Below, piece by piece: positions 1-10,893 of a stretch of DNA of 64,000 bases. Both the position numbers and the translations under genes were made by a program. The stretch lies in assembly GCA_016716125.1 (NCBI GenBank), contig JADJWZ010000002.1, forward strand, positions 270,107-334,106, given 5' to 3'. Every line of letters begins with the position of its first letter. The stretch's first letter is position 1. A model generated the notes under the pieces. It ran no database searches. It was not told the DNA's origin and worked only from the letters and a program-made list of their open reading frames with translations. The DNA comes from Ignavibacteria bacterium (GTDB taxonomy: Bacteria > Bacteroidota > Ignavibacteria > Tepidaquicellales > Tepidaquicellaceae).

Positions 1-753
1 GAGCTGTCTGTAAAGCGCATTCCTTATAAGTTCGACATCAGTGACCGGTCCGGCGTCAGCATTTGTAAAAACGTGAATACCGGAATCATTCATTTCGGTT
101 TGTTCGAGCGCGACTTTTAATTCTTCCGAAGAAGACTGCATAAGATTGGAATGAAAAGCGCCGCTGACCTGAAGTTCCTTTGCAAGTTTACATTTGTACG
201 GTTCCTCTTTTGCAATTCTTATAGCGCGGCGGACGGCATCGACATCACCTGAAATTACTATCTGTCCGGGAGCATTAAAATTCGCCGGCTCTACTATCTG
301 ATCTTCTCTTGCTTTTTCACAGATCTCAATTACCTGTTCATCGGTCAGACCAATAAGCGCTGCCATAGTACCCGGTCTTTTGAGTCCGGAGACTTTCATA
401 AGTTCGCCTCTCTTCTTTACAAGTCTGAGACCATTCTCAAAAGAAAAAGAACGGGCGTAAACATGCGCGGTATATTCGCCGAGCGAATGTCCCGCGGCTG
501 CATCAGCGATGATACTTTCTCCGATAAGTTTTAACAAAATATAAGAATGTACGAACAGCGCAGGCTGAGTAATGTGAGTCTGTGTGAGAATTTCAGACGG
601 ACCTTCAAATGAGATCCGGCTCAACGGCATTTCCATGATCTCATCGGCGTCGGCATATATTTGTTTTGCAATATCAAAAGTATCATGAAGATCCTTACCC
701 ATACCGACTGCCTGCGATCCCTGTCCGGGGAAAACGAATGCGGTTTTACTCAT
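1..753 (-). CDS. fabD: Malonyl-CoA:ACP transacylase, 3'-truncated by window edge
   Basis: Moves malonyl from CoA to acyl carrier protein in type II fatty-acid synthesis in the cytoplasm. The reverse-strand reading begins MSKTAFVFPGQGSQAVGMGK, the standard FabD amino terminus with the oxyanion-hole GQGSQ. The nucleophile motif GHSLGE follows near residue 85, and later GAFHSNLM carries the active-site His. About 251 codons are inside the window; the family is about 300-320 residues, so the carboxyl end lies beyond base 1. ATG at 753 is the only sensible start. The gene reads away from acs, and a 457-base repeat-rich gap separates their starts. Identity is clear from the motifs. Confidence 0.95.
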   Translation of the reverse strand, partial: MSKTAFVFPGQGSQAVGMGKDLHDTFDIAKQIYADADEIMEMPLSRISFEGPSEILTQTHITQPALFVHSYILLKLIGESIIADAAAGHSLGEYTAHVYARSFSFENGLRLVKKRGELMKVSGLKRPGTMAALIGLTDEQVIEICEKAREDQIVEPANFNAPGQIVISGDVDAVRRAIRIAKEEPYKCKLAKELQVSGAFHSNLMQSSSEELKVALEQTEMNDSGIHVFTNADAGPVTDVELIRNALYRQL

Positions 754-830
754 TCAGAAAATTAAGTGGTGGAATAAATTATTTTTTTAAATTAATTATT
801 TTAATATGTTAAATCAATTTAGGAATTCGA

Positions 831-1150
831 ATTAGGATTAAAGGATTAAAAGGATTGAATTAGAATTAAAGGATTATAGGATTTATTTTTGAACCATCAT
901 TAAGGGATTACTTGATTAGCATGATTCGATTTATTTATCTTGAAGTAAAGAATTGTATGATTCAGATAAATCATGCAAACCGGTATATATTTACTTTGAA
1001 TAGAAATAATCAGGAAAATCTTGTCATCCTTCAATCATAATTCAAAAAATCAAGAAATCATGTAATCATTTAATCATGGTTCAAAAAAACAAACAATCCT
1101 ATAATCCTATAATCCTTTAATCCTATAATCCTTTAATCCTAATCTAATCC
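831..1150. repeat. Long imperfect inverted repeat of GGATTAAAGG-type units
   Basis: The fabD-acs gap (754-1210) is filled by an imperfect palindrome. The left arm has repeated ggatta-type units (for example ggattataggatt at 871-883), then gaaccat at 891-897 and gattacttgatt at 906-917. The right arm carries the reverse complements in mirrored order: aatcatgtaatc at 1056-1067, atggttc at 1076-1082 and aatcctataatcc at 1095-1107, with more units to about 1150. The transcript could form a large hairpin. No gene was recognised inside it, and promoters for both divergent genes must lie in or beside it. Confidence 0.8.
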
Positions 1151-1210
1151 TAATTTAATTTTAATTATAAATCTATTTGACTAATTTACCTCAAATTAAA
1201 AAACCTTAAT

Positions 1211-3176
<1,966 letters not shown>

Positions 3177-3177
3177 G

Positions 3178-3292
3178 ATCAATTATCAATGATCAATTAT
3201 CAATGATCAATGATCAATTATCAATGATCAATGATCAATTATCAATGATCAATTATCAATGATAAATGTTAAATGATAAATGATAAATGATT
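3178..3292. repeat. Tandem AT-rich repeat (atcaatgatcaatt units)
   Basis: Direct repeats of atcaattatcaatg and atcaatgatcaatt units run immediately after the acs stop codon, decaying at the right into aaatgataaatgataaatg. It fills most of the gap before the acetyltransferase at 3331. No spacer structure is present, so it is a simple tandem array and not CRISPR. Confidence 0.85.
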
Positions 3293-3330
3293 AAATAAAT
3301 TATTTACTGTATTTTTATTCTAATATATAA

Positions 3331-3759
3331 TTGAAGAAACGTGAATTGAAATATTTTGAGATGAGGAAAGGTCATTTTGATTTAGTTAAAGGAATTTGGG
3401 AAAGGACTGACGGGATCAAGCTGACGATCGGAGATACTGAAGATGAATTTGGGAGTTATCTGAAAAGAAATAAAGGAATGAGTTTTATTTGTAAAGACGG
3501 AAGAATAATTGTTGGGACAATACTTTGCGGGCATGACGGGAGAAGGGGATTCATTTATCATCTTGCGGTTCATAAAGATTACAGGCGAAGAAAAATAGCG
3601 GACAAATTAATAAAACTTAGTCTTAAACAACTCAGAACACACGGATTAAAAAGGTGCATGCTTATGGCTGATAATATTAATGAAAGCGCTAAATCTTTCT
3701 GGACAAAAATGAAGTGGAGAAAAAGAGATGACCTTCAGATGTTTTCAATTGATTTGTAA
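3331..3759 (+). CDS. GNAT-family N-acetyltransferase
   Basis: Small (142-residue) acetyl-CoA-dependent acetyltransferase; substrate unknown. The GNAT core is visible: beta strands around residues 45-75, then LAVHKDYRRRKIADKLI, in which the acetyl-CoA pyrophosphate loop R-x-x-x-I/G-x-A/G appears as RRRKIADKL (the second Gly is replaced), and a final NINESAKSFWTKMKWRKR helix-strand segment typical of RimI-like members. The start is TTG at 3331; an in-frame ATG lies at 3361 and would lose ten residues without touching the fold. It is convergent with the acyl-CoA ligase downstream. Confidence 0.8.
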   Translation: MKKRELKYFEMRKGHFDLVKGIWERTDGIKLTIGDTEDEFGSYLKRNKGMSFICKDGRIIVGTILCGHDGRRGFIYHLAVHKDYRRRKIADKLIKLSLKQLRTHGLKRCMLMADNINESAKSFWTKMKWRKRDDLQMFSIDL

Positions 3760-3880
3760 TGAGCGTTTTGTAATAAACTTTGATTATTGATTACTTAATA
3801 TTGATAATCATTTGCCTCAGTACATTCTAATTATTGTAACTCCATATATTCTGACAATTCTTTAATTCTGTAAACTCTGA

Positions 3881-5554
3881 TTATTTCTTAAACTGTACTT
3901 CCTTCCATTCTTTAAAGAGTTCCTTTACTTTATTTCTCTGATACTTTCCTGTTGAAGTAACAGGGATGAAATCTGAAAATAAAACTACTTTAGGTGATTT
4001 AAAGAACGGCAGATGTTCTCGGCATTTCAGAATAATTTCTTCTTTGAGTTTTTCTTTATCTGTATCTGAAATATCGTTAAGATTTCCTTTTAGCATGATC
4101 AAAGCTCCGACTTCCTCACCGTACCAGTCATTGTCGAAGCCGACTGCAATTCCTGAATTAACACAATCTATTCCCGAAAGGACTTCATCAATCTCAAGCG
4201 GTGATATATTAACTGCGCCTCTGATGATCAGTTCTTTTATTCTCCCCGTTATAAAAAAATACTTTCTTCCGTTCCTGTCTAATTTAAAAAATCCTTCATC
4301 ACCGCTTCTGAACCATCCGAATTCAAATGTTTTGCTGTTCACTTCATCATTATTGAAATAATATTTCATGACGTTATGACCGCGTATAACTATTTCGCCT
4401 TTTTCATTTTCCGGAAGAGATTCTCCTTTATCATTTTGAATATCCATTTCATTGCAGTTTATCTGAATACCGATCGACGGAAACCCAAATTCATTCTGCC
4501 ATTTGAAATGTTCGCCGGAATTAAGATTTACAGGAATGAAACACGAGTAACATGTTGTCTCCGAAAGTCCGTATCCGTGAATAATTTTCAATCCGAATCT
4601 TTTCTCAAAATTGGATGCGATCTCACAGGTCAGAGGACCCGCTCCGCAGATTATATGTGAAAAATGTTTCAGGTCGTAATCCTTACTCTGATTTTCTGAA
4701 TGAATCAGGAACTGCAGCAGTGTCGGAACAACACTTACTACTTTAACTTTTTCATCCTGCAGTAATTTCAGAAACAGATCCGTATTGAATTTTTGATTCA
4801 GGATCATCTTTCCACCGTAAAACATTGTTGTCATAATTGTAACGACAGTACCGTTCACATGGTGTATCGGAAGTACGCACATCATCACGTCGTCATTGTG
4901 AAGTCCGTGCCATTCGGAAATTGCATAAGCGTCCGCCATCAGATTATACTGTGTCAGCACAACACCTTTGGGATTGCCTGTCGTACCCGATGTATAAACA
5001 ATCAGACATTCAGCTTCTTTATCAAAATCAGAAAATTCATTGTCAAAAGTATTTGAATACTGGTCAAAATCAAAATTGTCAAATGCTGTTACTGTAATAT
5101 GTTTTGATGTTTCTGATCCGGAAAGTTTTTCAAGATATTGTTCACGCGTGAAAACTATTTTCGATTCGGAATCTCTCAGTATAAAATCTACCCTGTCAGA
5201 TTCTTCACTTACATTAACAGGTACTATAACAACACCGATAGTCCAGGCTGCAAAATACAATATTACAGTATCATAATGATTATGTGAAAAAGTAGCGACT
5301 CTGTCTCCTTTTTTAATTCCGCTCTTCAGTAGGTAATCGGCAAGCTGATAGGTCCTGCGGATAAATTCTCTGTAAGACAGACTCACCTTATCGCCGCTGT
5401 CATCATAGAAAGTTATGTACGTCATATCAGGTTTAAGAGAAAGTCTTTCCCTGATTATTTCCGCAATGTTCCTGTATTTGACAAGATAGTCCGTAGCAGA
5501 AAATTTATCAAAGTTATGAGCTTTGAGAATATTGTCATGTATGATTTTATCCAT
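3881..5554 (-). CDS. AMP-dependent acyl-CoA synthetase/ligase
   Basis: ANL-superfamily adenylating enzyme, 557 residues, which activates a carboxylic acid as acyl-AMP and then usually transfers it to CoA. The P-loop-like YTSGTTGNPKGVVLTQYN lies near residue 190, GYGLSETT near 335, and the hinge TGRIKELIIRGAVNISPLEID near 440, followed by a catalytic Lys in TGKYQRNK near the end. The relatives are fatty-acid/long-chain and O-succinylbenzoate-type ligases; the substrate cannot be read from sequence. It stands alone, convergent with the GNAT gene and divergent from the peptide-binding lipoprotein. It is distinct from the acetyl-CoA synthetase at 1211. Confidence 0.85.
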   Translation of the reverse strand: MDKIIHDNILKAHNFDKFSATDYLVKYRNIAEIIRERLSLKPDMTYITFYDDSGDKVSLSYREFIRRTYQLADYLLKSGIKKGDRVATFSHNHYDTVILYFAAWTIGVVIVPVNVSEESDRVDFILRDSESKIVFTREQYLEKLSGSETSKHITVTAFDNFDFDQYSNTFDNEFSDFDKEAECLIVYTSGTTGNPKGVVLTQYNLMADAYAISEWHGLHNDDVMMCVLPIHHVNGTVVTIMTTMFYGGKMILNQKFNTDLFLKLLQDEKVKVVSVVPTLLQFLIHSENQSKDYDLKHFSHIICGAGPLTCEIASNFEKRFGLKIIHGYGLSETTCYSCFIPVNLNSGEHFKWQNEFGFPSIGIQINCNEMDIQNDKGESLPENEKGEIVIRGHNVMKYYFNNDEVNSKTFEFGWFRSGDEGFFKLDRNGRKYFFITGRIKELIIRGAVNISPLEIDEVLSGIDCVNSGIAVGFDNDWYGEEVGALIMLKGNLNDISDTDKEKLKEEIILKCREHLPFFKSPKVVLFSDFIPVTSTGKYQRNKVKELFKEWKEVQFKK

Positions 5555-5650
5555 AGGAAGTTTGAATGATTATTAAAGTTTATTCTTACAATATTTTTTA
5601 AAACTTAAATTAATTATTTTACAACATTACAAAATACAAATTATCTTTAA

Positions 5651-7351
5651 ATGAAAAAATTTCCGCTGACTTTATTACTGGCTTTATTACTGATTTTAGC
5701 TTTAAATATTTATTCATGTTCTGAAAAGAAAGAAACTGAGGGCAAAATATTCACCATTAATGTCAGTCAGAATATAGAAACACTTGAACCTGTAATGTCA
5801 AACTCCAATCAGACCATCTGGGGACTTTCTGTCATGATGGAAGGTCTTGTAGAATTTGACAAAGAAAATAATATCAAGCCATCGATAGCGCGGAACTGGG
5901 AAATATCAGATGATGCGCTTACATATACTTTTCATTTAAGAGACGATGTTTATTATCATGACAATGAATGTTTTAAGGAGTCTGACGGCAAAGGAAGAAA
6001 AGTTACGGCGCAGGATTTCAAATACTGTTTTGAAAGAGTGAACAATCCTAAGTCAAAGACGCGGGGACAGTGGGTTTACCGGGACAGAATAAAAGGAGCG
6101 CAGGAATACATTGACTTCATGTCGGGAAAATCGACTGAGGAAGTGAATGGTATATCAGGTCTGCAGGCGCCGGATGATTCGACATTGATCATTGAACTTA
6201 CAAAACCGTTTGCGCCGTTTCTCAGTGTGCTTACAATGTCTTACGGTTATGTCTATCCGGGAGAAGCTGTGGAATTTTACGGAGACAGGTTCGGTCAGAA
6301 TCCTGTGGGCACAGGTCCTTTCAGATTTGTAAAGTGGGATCTGGATAAAGAGCTCGTCTTTGAAAAAAATAAAAATTACAGAGAGAAGGATAAGGACGGT
6401 AATGCAATTCCTTATCTTGACGGAGTCAGATTTACATTTACACAGTCATCTGAAACTGAATTTATGGATTTTCAAAACGGAAGGTATGATTATCACGATC
6501 CTTCTTCAGAGACTTATGATCAGATCACGGATGATAACGGAAATTTAATTGATTCTCAGAAAGATCTTTACACACTGAACAGACAGCCGTGGCTGCAGAC
6601 AGTATTTTTCGGAATGATGCAGTCGCCGGAATTACCCGGAGGAAAGACCGGTCCTTTTGTGAATAATTTAAAACTGAGACAGGCATTGAATTATGCAGTG
6701 GACAGGGACAGGATATTGAAATTTGTTTTGAAGAACAGAGGGAGTTCCGCAGAGAACGGACCTTTGCCAAAAGGCATGCCGGGCTTCAATCCGGAAATAA
6801 AAGGATACAAGTTTGATAAAGATAAAGCGATGCAGCTTTTGAAGGAAGCGGGATATCCGAACGGAGAAGGACTTGATCTTACTTTAGTTACGGGAAATGA
6901 AGAGATACAGAAGACTTTAGCAATAGCCGTGCAGCAGCAGCTAAAGGATATAGGAATTGATCTGAAGCTCGATCAGATGATACAGGCGACGCTGATCTCA
7001 AAACAGGAAGAAGGCGTATTCCCATTCTGGCGGGCAAGCTGGGGCGCGGATTATTATGACCCGGAAAATTTCATGGCGCTGTTTTACAGTAAGAATATCA
7101 CGCCAAATGGTCCGAACAGAGTAGGGTATTCCAATCCGGAAGTTGACAGACTTTATGAAGAGGCATTGAAAATTACAGACTTTGATGAAAGAAAAAAGAT
7201 ATATGATCAAATGCAGCAAATAGTAATTGACGATGCAGCCTGGCTGTTTCTGTATTACAATCAAAAAGTTTATCTGTTGAGAAAAAATGTAGAGGGATTT
7301 TATGTGGACGGTTTAAATATTATTAATTTAAAATATGCGAAGAAAAATTAA
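5651..7351 (+). CDS. Oligopeptide ABC transporter substrate-binding lipoprotein (family 5)
   Basis: Periplasmic solute receptor of the OppA/DppA class, 566 residues. The first 25 residues form a hydrophobic signal ending in a lipobox-like NIYSC, so it should be lipid-anchored. Next come the SBP_bac_5 landmarks: LEPVMSNS, ARNWEISDDALTYTFHLRDD near residue 85, PVGTGPFRFVKWD near 220, LRQALNYAVDRDRI near 345 and a final DDAAWLFLYYNQ. No permease or ATPase genes are adjacent, so it is an orphan receptor here. It would bind peptides or similar small ligands. Start ATG at 5651. Confidence 0.9.
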   Translation: MKKFPLTLLLALLLILALNIYSCSEKKETEGKIFTINVSQNIETLEPVMSNSNQTIWGLSVMMEGLVEFDKENNIKPSIARNWEISDDALTYTFHLRDDVYYHDNECFKESDGKGRKVTAQDFKYCFERVNNPKSKTRGQWVYRDRIKGAQEYIDFMSGKSTEEVNGISGLQAPDDSTLIIELTKPFAPFLSVLTMSYGYVYPGEAVEFYGDRFGQNPVGTGPFRFVKWDLDKELVFEKNKNYREKDKDGNAIPYLDGVRFTFTQSSETEFMDFQNGRYDYHDPSSETYDQITDDNGNLIDSQKDLYTLNRQPWLQTVFFGMMQSPELPGGKTGPFVNNLKLRQALNYAVDRDRILKFVLKNRGSSAENGPLPKGMPGFNPEIKGYKFDKDKAMQLLKEAGYPNGEGLDLTLVTGNEEIQKTLAIAVQQQLKDIGIDLKLDQMIQATLISKQEEGVFPFWRASWGADYYDPENFMALFYSKNITPNGPNRVGYSNPEVDRLYEEALKITDFDERKKIYDQMQQIVIDDAAWLFLYYNQKVYLLRKNVEGFYVDGLNIINLKYAKKN

Positions 7352-7430
7352 TTATACCGAAATTCAATTTTCAATTTTCAATTCTTAACTCTAAACTCTA
7401 AATTCTAAAATTAAAATCTTATTCTCAATA

Positions 7431-7922
7431 TTGGAAACAGAATACAGAATAATAAAAACTGATGAAGATGTTGAAGAGCTTTCATTGCTGGCGAGGAAGA
7501 TATGGAATGTCCATTATCCTCCTATTATCGGACAGGAGCAGGTGGACTATATGCTTAATCTGATGTACTCTGCGGATAGTCTGAGGAAGCAGATATTTGA
7601 AGATGATAATGTTTTCACGGGAGCGTTTATAAATGGTAAAATGGCAGGATTTATTTCGGTCAGCAGGACAGGCGGGAAAGATTACTTTCTCCACAAATTA
7701 TATGTGGATGCAGATCTGTTTCAAAAAGGAATTGGTAAAGGATTGTTTGATCATGTCTTTTCGGGAATTGATTTTGAAACGATAAGACTGACGGTCAACA
7801 GGCAGAATTACAAAGCGGTAAATTTTTACTTTAAGATCGGATATAAAATCGAAAAGATAATTGATATTGATATTGGCGGCGGATTCGTGATGAATGACTT
7901 TGTAATGTTATTTAAGAAATAA
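7431..7922 (+). CDS. GNAT-family N-acetyltransferase
   Basis: 163-residue GNAT protein with a TTG start (METEYRIIKTDEDVEELSLL). The central strand FLHKLYVDADLFQKGIGKGLFDHVF carries the acetyl-CoA loop Q-K-G-I-G-K-G near residue 105. It ends with VNRQNYKAVNFYFKIGYKI, the alpha4-beta7 region. Similar to uncharacterised diamine/aminoglycoside-like GNATs; substrate unknown. The leader at about 7360-7425 contains short aattctaa-like direct repeats of the type seen at 33171. The gene ends 3 bases before the convergent polymerase IV gene. Confidence 0.8.
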   Translation: METEYRIIKTDEDVEELSLLARKIWNVHYPPIIGQEQVDYMLNLMYSADSLRKQIFEDDNVFTGAFINGKMAGFISVSRTGGKDYFLHKLYVDADLFQKGIGKGLFDHVFSGIDFETIRLTVNRQNYKAVNFYFKIGYKIEKIIDIDIGGGFVMNDFVMLFKK

Positions 7923-7925
7923 AAT

Positions 7926-9110
7926 TTACTTAAGCTTGATTGTCCTTCCGAATTTTACAATACCGAAGTCATATTTTTTTCTAATGGTATCAAGTTTATT
8001 CAGAAGATTCTCCTTCTTATCAATATCATCAAAGATGCTTTCCTGAACAGCTTCATCACCTGAAATGAATTCAGAAAACTTTACTCCGAGAAGTCTGATC
8101 TTCTTTTTATTCAACAGCATTTTGTCAAGGAGCATTGTTGCATCCTCATAAAAATCAGTTTCGAGATTAGAATATTTTGCTGCAGTATATGATCTCTGAT
8201 TTACTTTGAAATCAAAATATTTTACTTTAACTGTAATGCTTCTTCCTTTTAATTTAACCTTCCTTAATTTCTGACAGCATTTTTCCATAAGATAATAAAG
8301 TTCTGAAAGAAGAAACTCTCTGTCAGAAACATCTTCGTAAAAAGTATTTTCCTTTGAAAGGGATTTTCTTTCTTCGTCATTTTCCTTTACGTTATCACTT
8401 CCTTTGCCGTTTGCAACATTGAGCAGAAAAGATGTATGGAATTTTATTTCCTTATCATAAAAGCTCTGATCGAATTTCAATATATCTCCGATAAGCTCAA
8501 TGCCGTACTTTTTTAATTTTAACTGCGCGGCTTTACCTACTCCCGGAATTTTATCAATGGTCAGTTTACTCAGAAATTCTCTTTCGTTTCCGAAAGGAAC
8601 AACTGTGACTCCGTCCGGTTTATTAATTTTGGAAGCGATCTTTGCACAGATCTTATTGACAGCAATTCCGACCGAACAGGTGATCTTCAAAGTATCCCTG
8701 ATCTCATTTCGTAATCTGTCTGCAAGTAAATTATAATCGTTATTATGCAGATGCAGGACACCGGTGACATCTAAATACGCTTCATCCACACTGACAGGCT
8801 GAACGACGGGAGTATATTTATAAAAAATATCTCTGACTCTTCTCGAATAATCAGAATACAGACCGCGCGTACTTCTGATAAAATTACCGTCAGGAACAAG
8901 CAGCAGCGCGCGTGTAAGCGGCATTGCAGTCCTGACGCCTTTTGCGCGGGCAAGATAATTCGGGCAGCATACAATTCCTCTTTTATCTTCTTTGGTCCCG
9001 CCTACGACGAGCGGTTTTAATTTCAGCGCTGGATTTAACGCTTCTTCGCAGGACGCAAAGAAGGCATCCATATCAACGTGGAAAATTATTTTGTGATTTT
9101 GTACTGTCAT
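7926..9110 (-). CDS. dinB: DNA polymerase IV (Y-family translesion polymerase)
   Basis: Error-prone lesion-bypass polymerase, 394 residues, the usual family length. The catalytic acidic residues are in HVDMDAFFASCEE near residue 12 and VSVDEAYLDVTG near 105. Further palm/finger motifs include CCPNYLARAKGVRTAMP and YSDYSRRVRDIF. The thumb has the helix-hairpin-helix IDKIPGVGKAAQLKLKKYG near 190, and the little-finger domain follows. No obvious beta-clamp-binding motif was identified at the end (VKFGRTIKLK). Start ATG at 9110. No LexA-type operator was recognised upstream. Confidence 0.93.
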   Translation of the reverse strand: MTVQNHKIIFHVDMDAFFASCEEALNPALKLKPLVVGGTKEDKRGIVCCPNYLARAKGVRTAMPLTRALLLVPDGNFIRSTRGLYSDYSRRVRDIFYKYTPVVQPVSVDEAYLDVTGVLHLHNNDYNLLADRLRNEIRDTLKITCSVGIAVNKICAKIASKINKPDGVTVVPFGNEREFLSKLTIDKIPGVGKAAQLKLKKYGIELIGDILKFDQSFYDKEIKFHTSFLLNVANGKGSDNVKENDEERKSLSKENTFYEDVSDREFLLSELYYLMEKCCQKLRKVKLKGRSITVKVKYFDFKVNQRSYTAAKYSNLETDFYEDATMLLDKMLLNKKKIRLLGVKFSEFISGDEAVQESIFDDIDKKENLLNKLDTIRKKYDFGIVKFGRTIKLK

Positions 9111-9197
9111 TTATTCAAACTTAATTTAATTGAAAGATTAATTCAATATTCTAATCAGAAATAAAGAACTTCATACTGTATTTTCTGAAAGTTTATT

Positions 9198-9743
9198 CCA
9201 ACACAAAATTTGCTACGCATCCCGAGTACTCGGGACAGACAGGGAAATTTTATAACGCAATTGCTCATGAATTCTTTCGGCAAAATTTCAAAGGCGGTTA
9301 TTGTAAATAGTTTAACCGCAGCCGTCTAAAATATTAGGCATTAAAATTAGAGATAAGCTGTTCTTAACTTTCTTTCTTTTGAGAGAACAAAAGAAAGAAA
9401 CAAAGAAAATTCTTCCCGAGAACTCGGGATTGAAAAATTGCCGGAATTCATTTTCCCTTCGGGACGTCTTCGGCTCACAATTGCTATAAAATTTCCAACT
9501 CAAAATTTGCTGGCGCATCCCGAGTACTCGGGACAGACAGGGAAATTTTATAACGCAATTGCTCATGAATTCTTTCGGCAATTTTTCAAAGGCGGTCATG
9601 CTAAAAAGTTTAGGAGATAACATATTTAAACTTATTATTGGTTGCGCATCCTAAGTACCCGGGACAGACAGGGAAATTTTATAACGCAATTGCTTATGAA
9701 TTCTTTCGGCAATTTTTCAAAGGCGATTATGCTGGATAGTTTA
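9198..9743. repeat. Three direct copies of a ~115-base intergenic repeat
   Basis: Copies lie at 9198-9314, 9495-9612 and 9640-9743. They share the core cgggacagacagggaaatt, then ataacgcaattgct, atgaattctttcggca and a terminal tttcaaaggcg followed by tagttta. Between copies 1 and 2, about 9360-9490, is a different segment with tttctttctttt / aaaagaaagaaa and cccgagaactcggga inverted repeats. Stop-free stretches across this region have no protein-like composition and sit in the repeats, so no gene is called in the first part of the 868-base gap 9111-9978. Confidence 0.85.
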
Positions 9744-9768
9744 GTTGAAGATTAATTGAATTTTTTTT

Positions 9769-9861
9769 CCCCCGGCGGAGTCTAATGCTTTCTGGACTCC
9801 GCCGTTAAGAAAATCTTTATCCGGCAGAGTCCAGGGAGAGCGCCTGAGACTCTGCCGGGGG
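9769..9861. repeat. Nested GC-rich palindromes with GAGTC/GACTC stems
   Basis: Two adjacent hairpins, ggcggagtc (9774-9782) with gactccgcc (9795-9803), and ccggcagagtc (9821-9831) with gactctgccgg (9848-9858). The outer arms cccccggcggagtc (9769-9782) and gactctgccggggg (9848-9861) are also complementary apart from one base, so a single long stem is an alternative fold. It is far more GC-rich than its surroundings. It lies 118 bases upstream of the EamA gene and could be a REP-like element or a transcript structure. Confidence 0.75.
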
Positions 9862-9978
9862 ATAATATTATTTTGCAAATATATTAGAGCTTTGAGCCGG
9901 GTTTGAATTTGTATAAACATTGTTCATTAATGTTTTAAAATATTAATACTATCTTGATGTAAACTATTATATCTGAAA

Positions 9979-10893
9979 TTGAATGTAAAGCGGTTCAGCA
10001 GGCGAAGTGATTTTACGGCTTGGATTTTACTGATCGTACTCTCTTTGATCTGGGGAAGTTCATATATATTAATAAAAAGAGGACTGGATGTTTACTCTCC
10101 TGATCAGGTAGGGACAATGAGACTGTCATTTGCTTTTCTTGTTTTACTTCCGATTGCATTAAGAAATGTTTTCAGGCTGCCGGGAAATAAATTGTTTGTA
10201 TTATTTCTGATAGGTCTTGTAGGAAATTTAATACCGGCACTTCTTTTTTCTTACGCGCAGACTGTGCTTGCGAGTTCAGTAACGGGAATACTAAATGCGC
10301 TTACTCCGATCTTTACAATGCTGATAGCTGTTTTTATATTTAAATATAAAGTAAAAGGCATGCAGATCGCAGGAATGCTGCTGGGATTTTCCGGAATACT
10401 TCTTTTAAGTTTTATAGAGGAAACAGGAATACTCGGAAGTATTAATGTATATGTCTGGTTAGTGATCATAGCTACTTTGTGTTACGCCATAAGTCTGAAT
10501 CTGATAAAGGCATATGTATCAGATATAAGATCCGTAATTGTAACATCAGTTGCATTGCTGTCAGTCGGTCCGGTTTGTATGGTTTATTTATTCACAACTG
10601 ATTTCATTCACCGATTTAATACAGTTCCGGGAAGCGGCATGTCGATGTTTTACATTGCAATACTTGGTATAGTCGGAACTGCTTTTGCTTTGATTATATA
10701 TACCAGACTGATCCAGATGACAGATGCAATATTTGCAACGACTGTAACTTACATGCTGCCGGTGGTTTCAATAATCTGGGGACTTTTGGACGGAGAAACA
10801 CTTTATCCTGTGCACTATGCAGGAATGTTAATTATACTTTCCGGCGTATATTTAATTAATAAAAATTTTAATTTAAATAAATCTAAGAAATAA
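9979..10893 (+). CDS. EamA/DMT-family membrane transporter
   Basis: 304-residue inner-membrane protein of the drug/metabolite transporter superfamily with about ten hydrophobic helices in two homologous EamA halves. The first begins ILLIVLSLIWGSSYILIKRG, a family signature; the second starts near residue 155 (VWLVIIATLCYAISLNLIKA). The final helix AGMLIILSGVYLIN is also typical. It probably exports small metabolites or amino acids; the substrate is not predictable. The start is TTG at 9979. Its TAA is followed directly by the ATG of rarA, so the two are likely co-transcribed. Confidence 0.88.
   Translation: MNVKRFSRRSDFTAWILLIVLSLIWGSSYILIKRGLDVYSPDQVGTMRLSFAFLVLLPIALRNVFRLPGNKLFVLFLIGLVGNLIPALLFSYAQTVLASSVTGILNALTPIFTMLIAVFIFKYKVKGMQIAGMLLGFSGILLLSFIEETGILGSINVYVWLVIIATLCYAISLNLIKAYVSDIRSVIVTSVALLSVGPVCMVYLFTTDFIHRFNTVPGSGMSMFYIAILGIVGTAFALIIYTRLIQMTDAIFATTVTYMLPVVSIIWGLLDGETLYPVHYAGMLIILSGVYLINKNFNLNKSKK

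Noticed and set aside
9312..9623. Open stretch of 103 codons on the reverse strand (and a 60-codon one on the forward strand at 9438-9620)
   Set aside because: Both lie wholly over the 115-base repeats and GC-rich inverted repeats, and their translations have no motif or normal composition.
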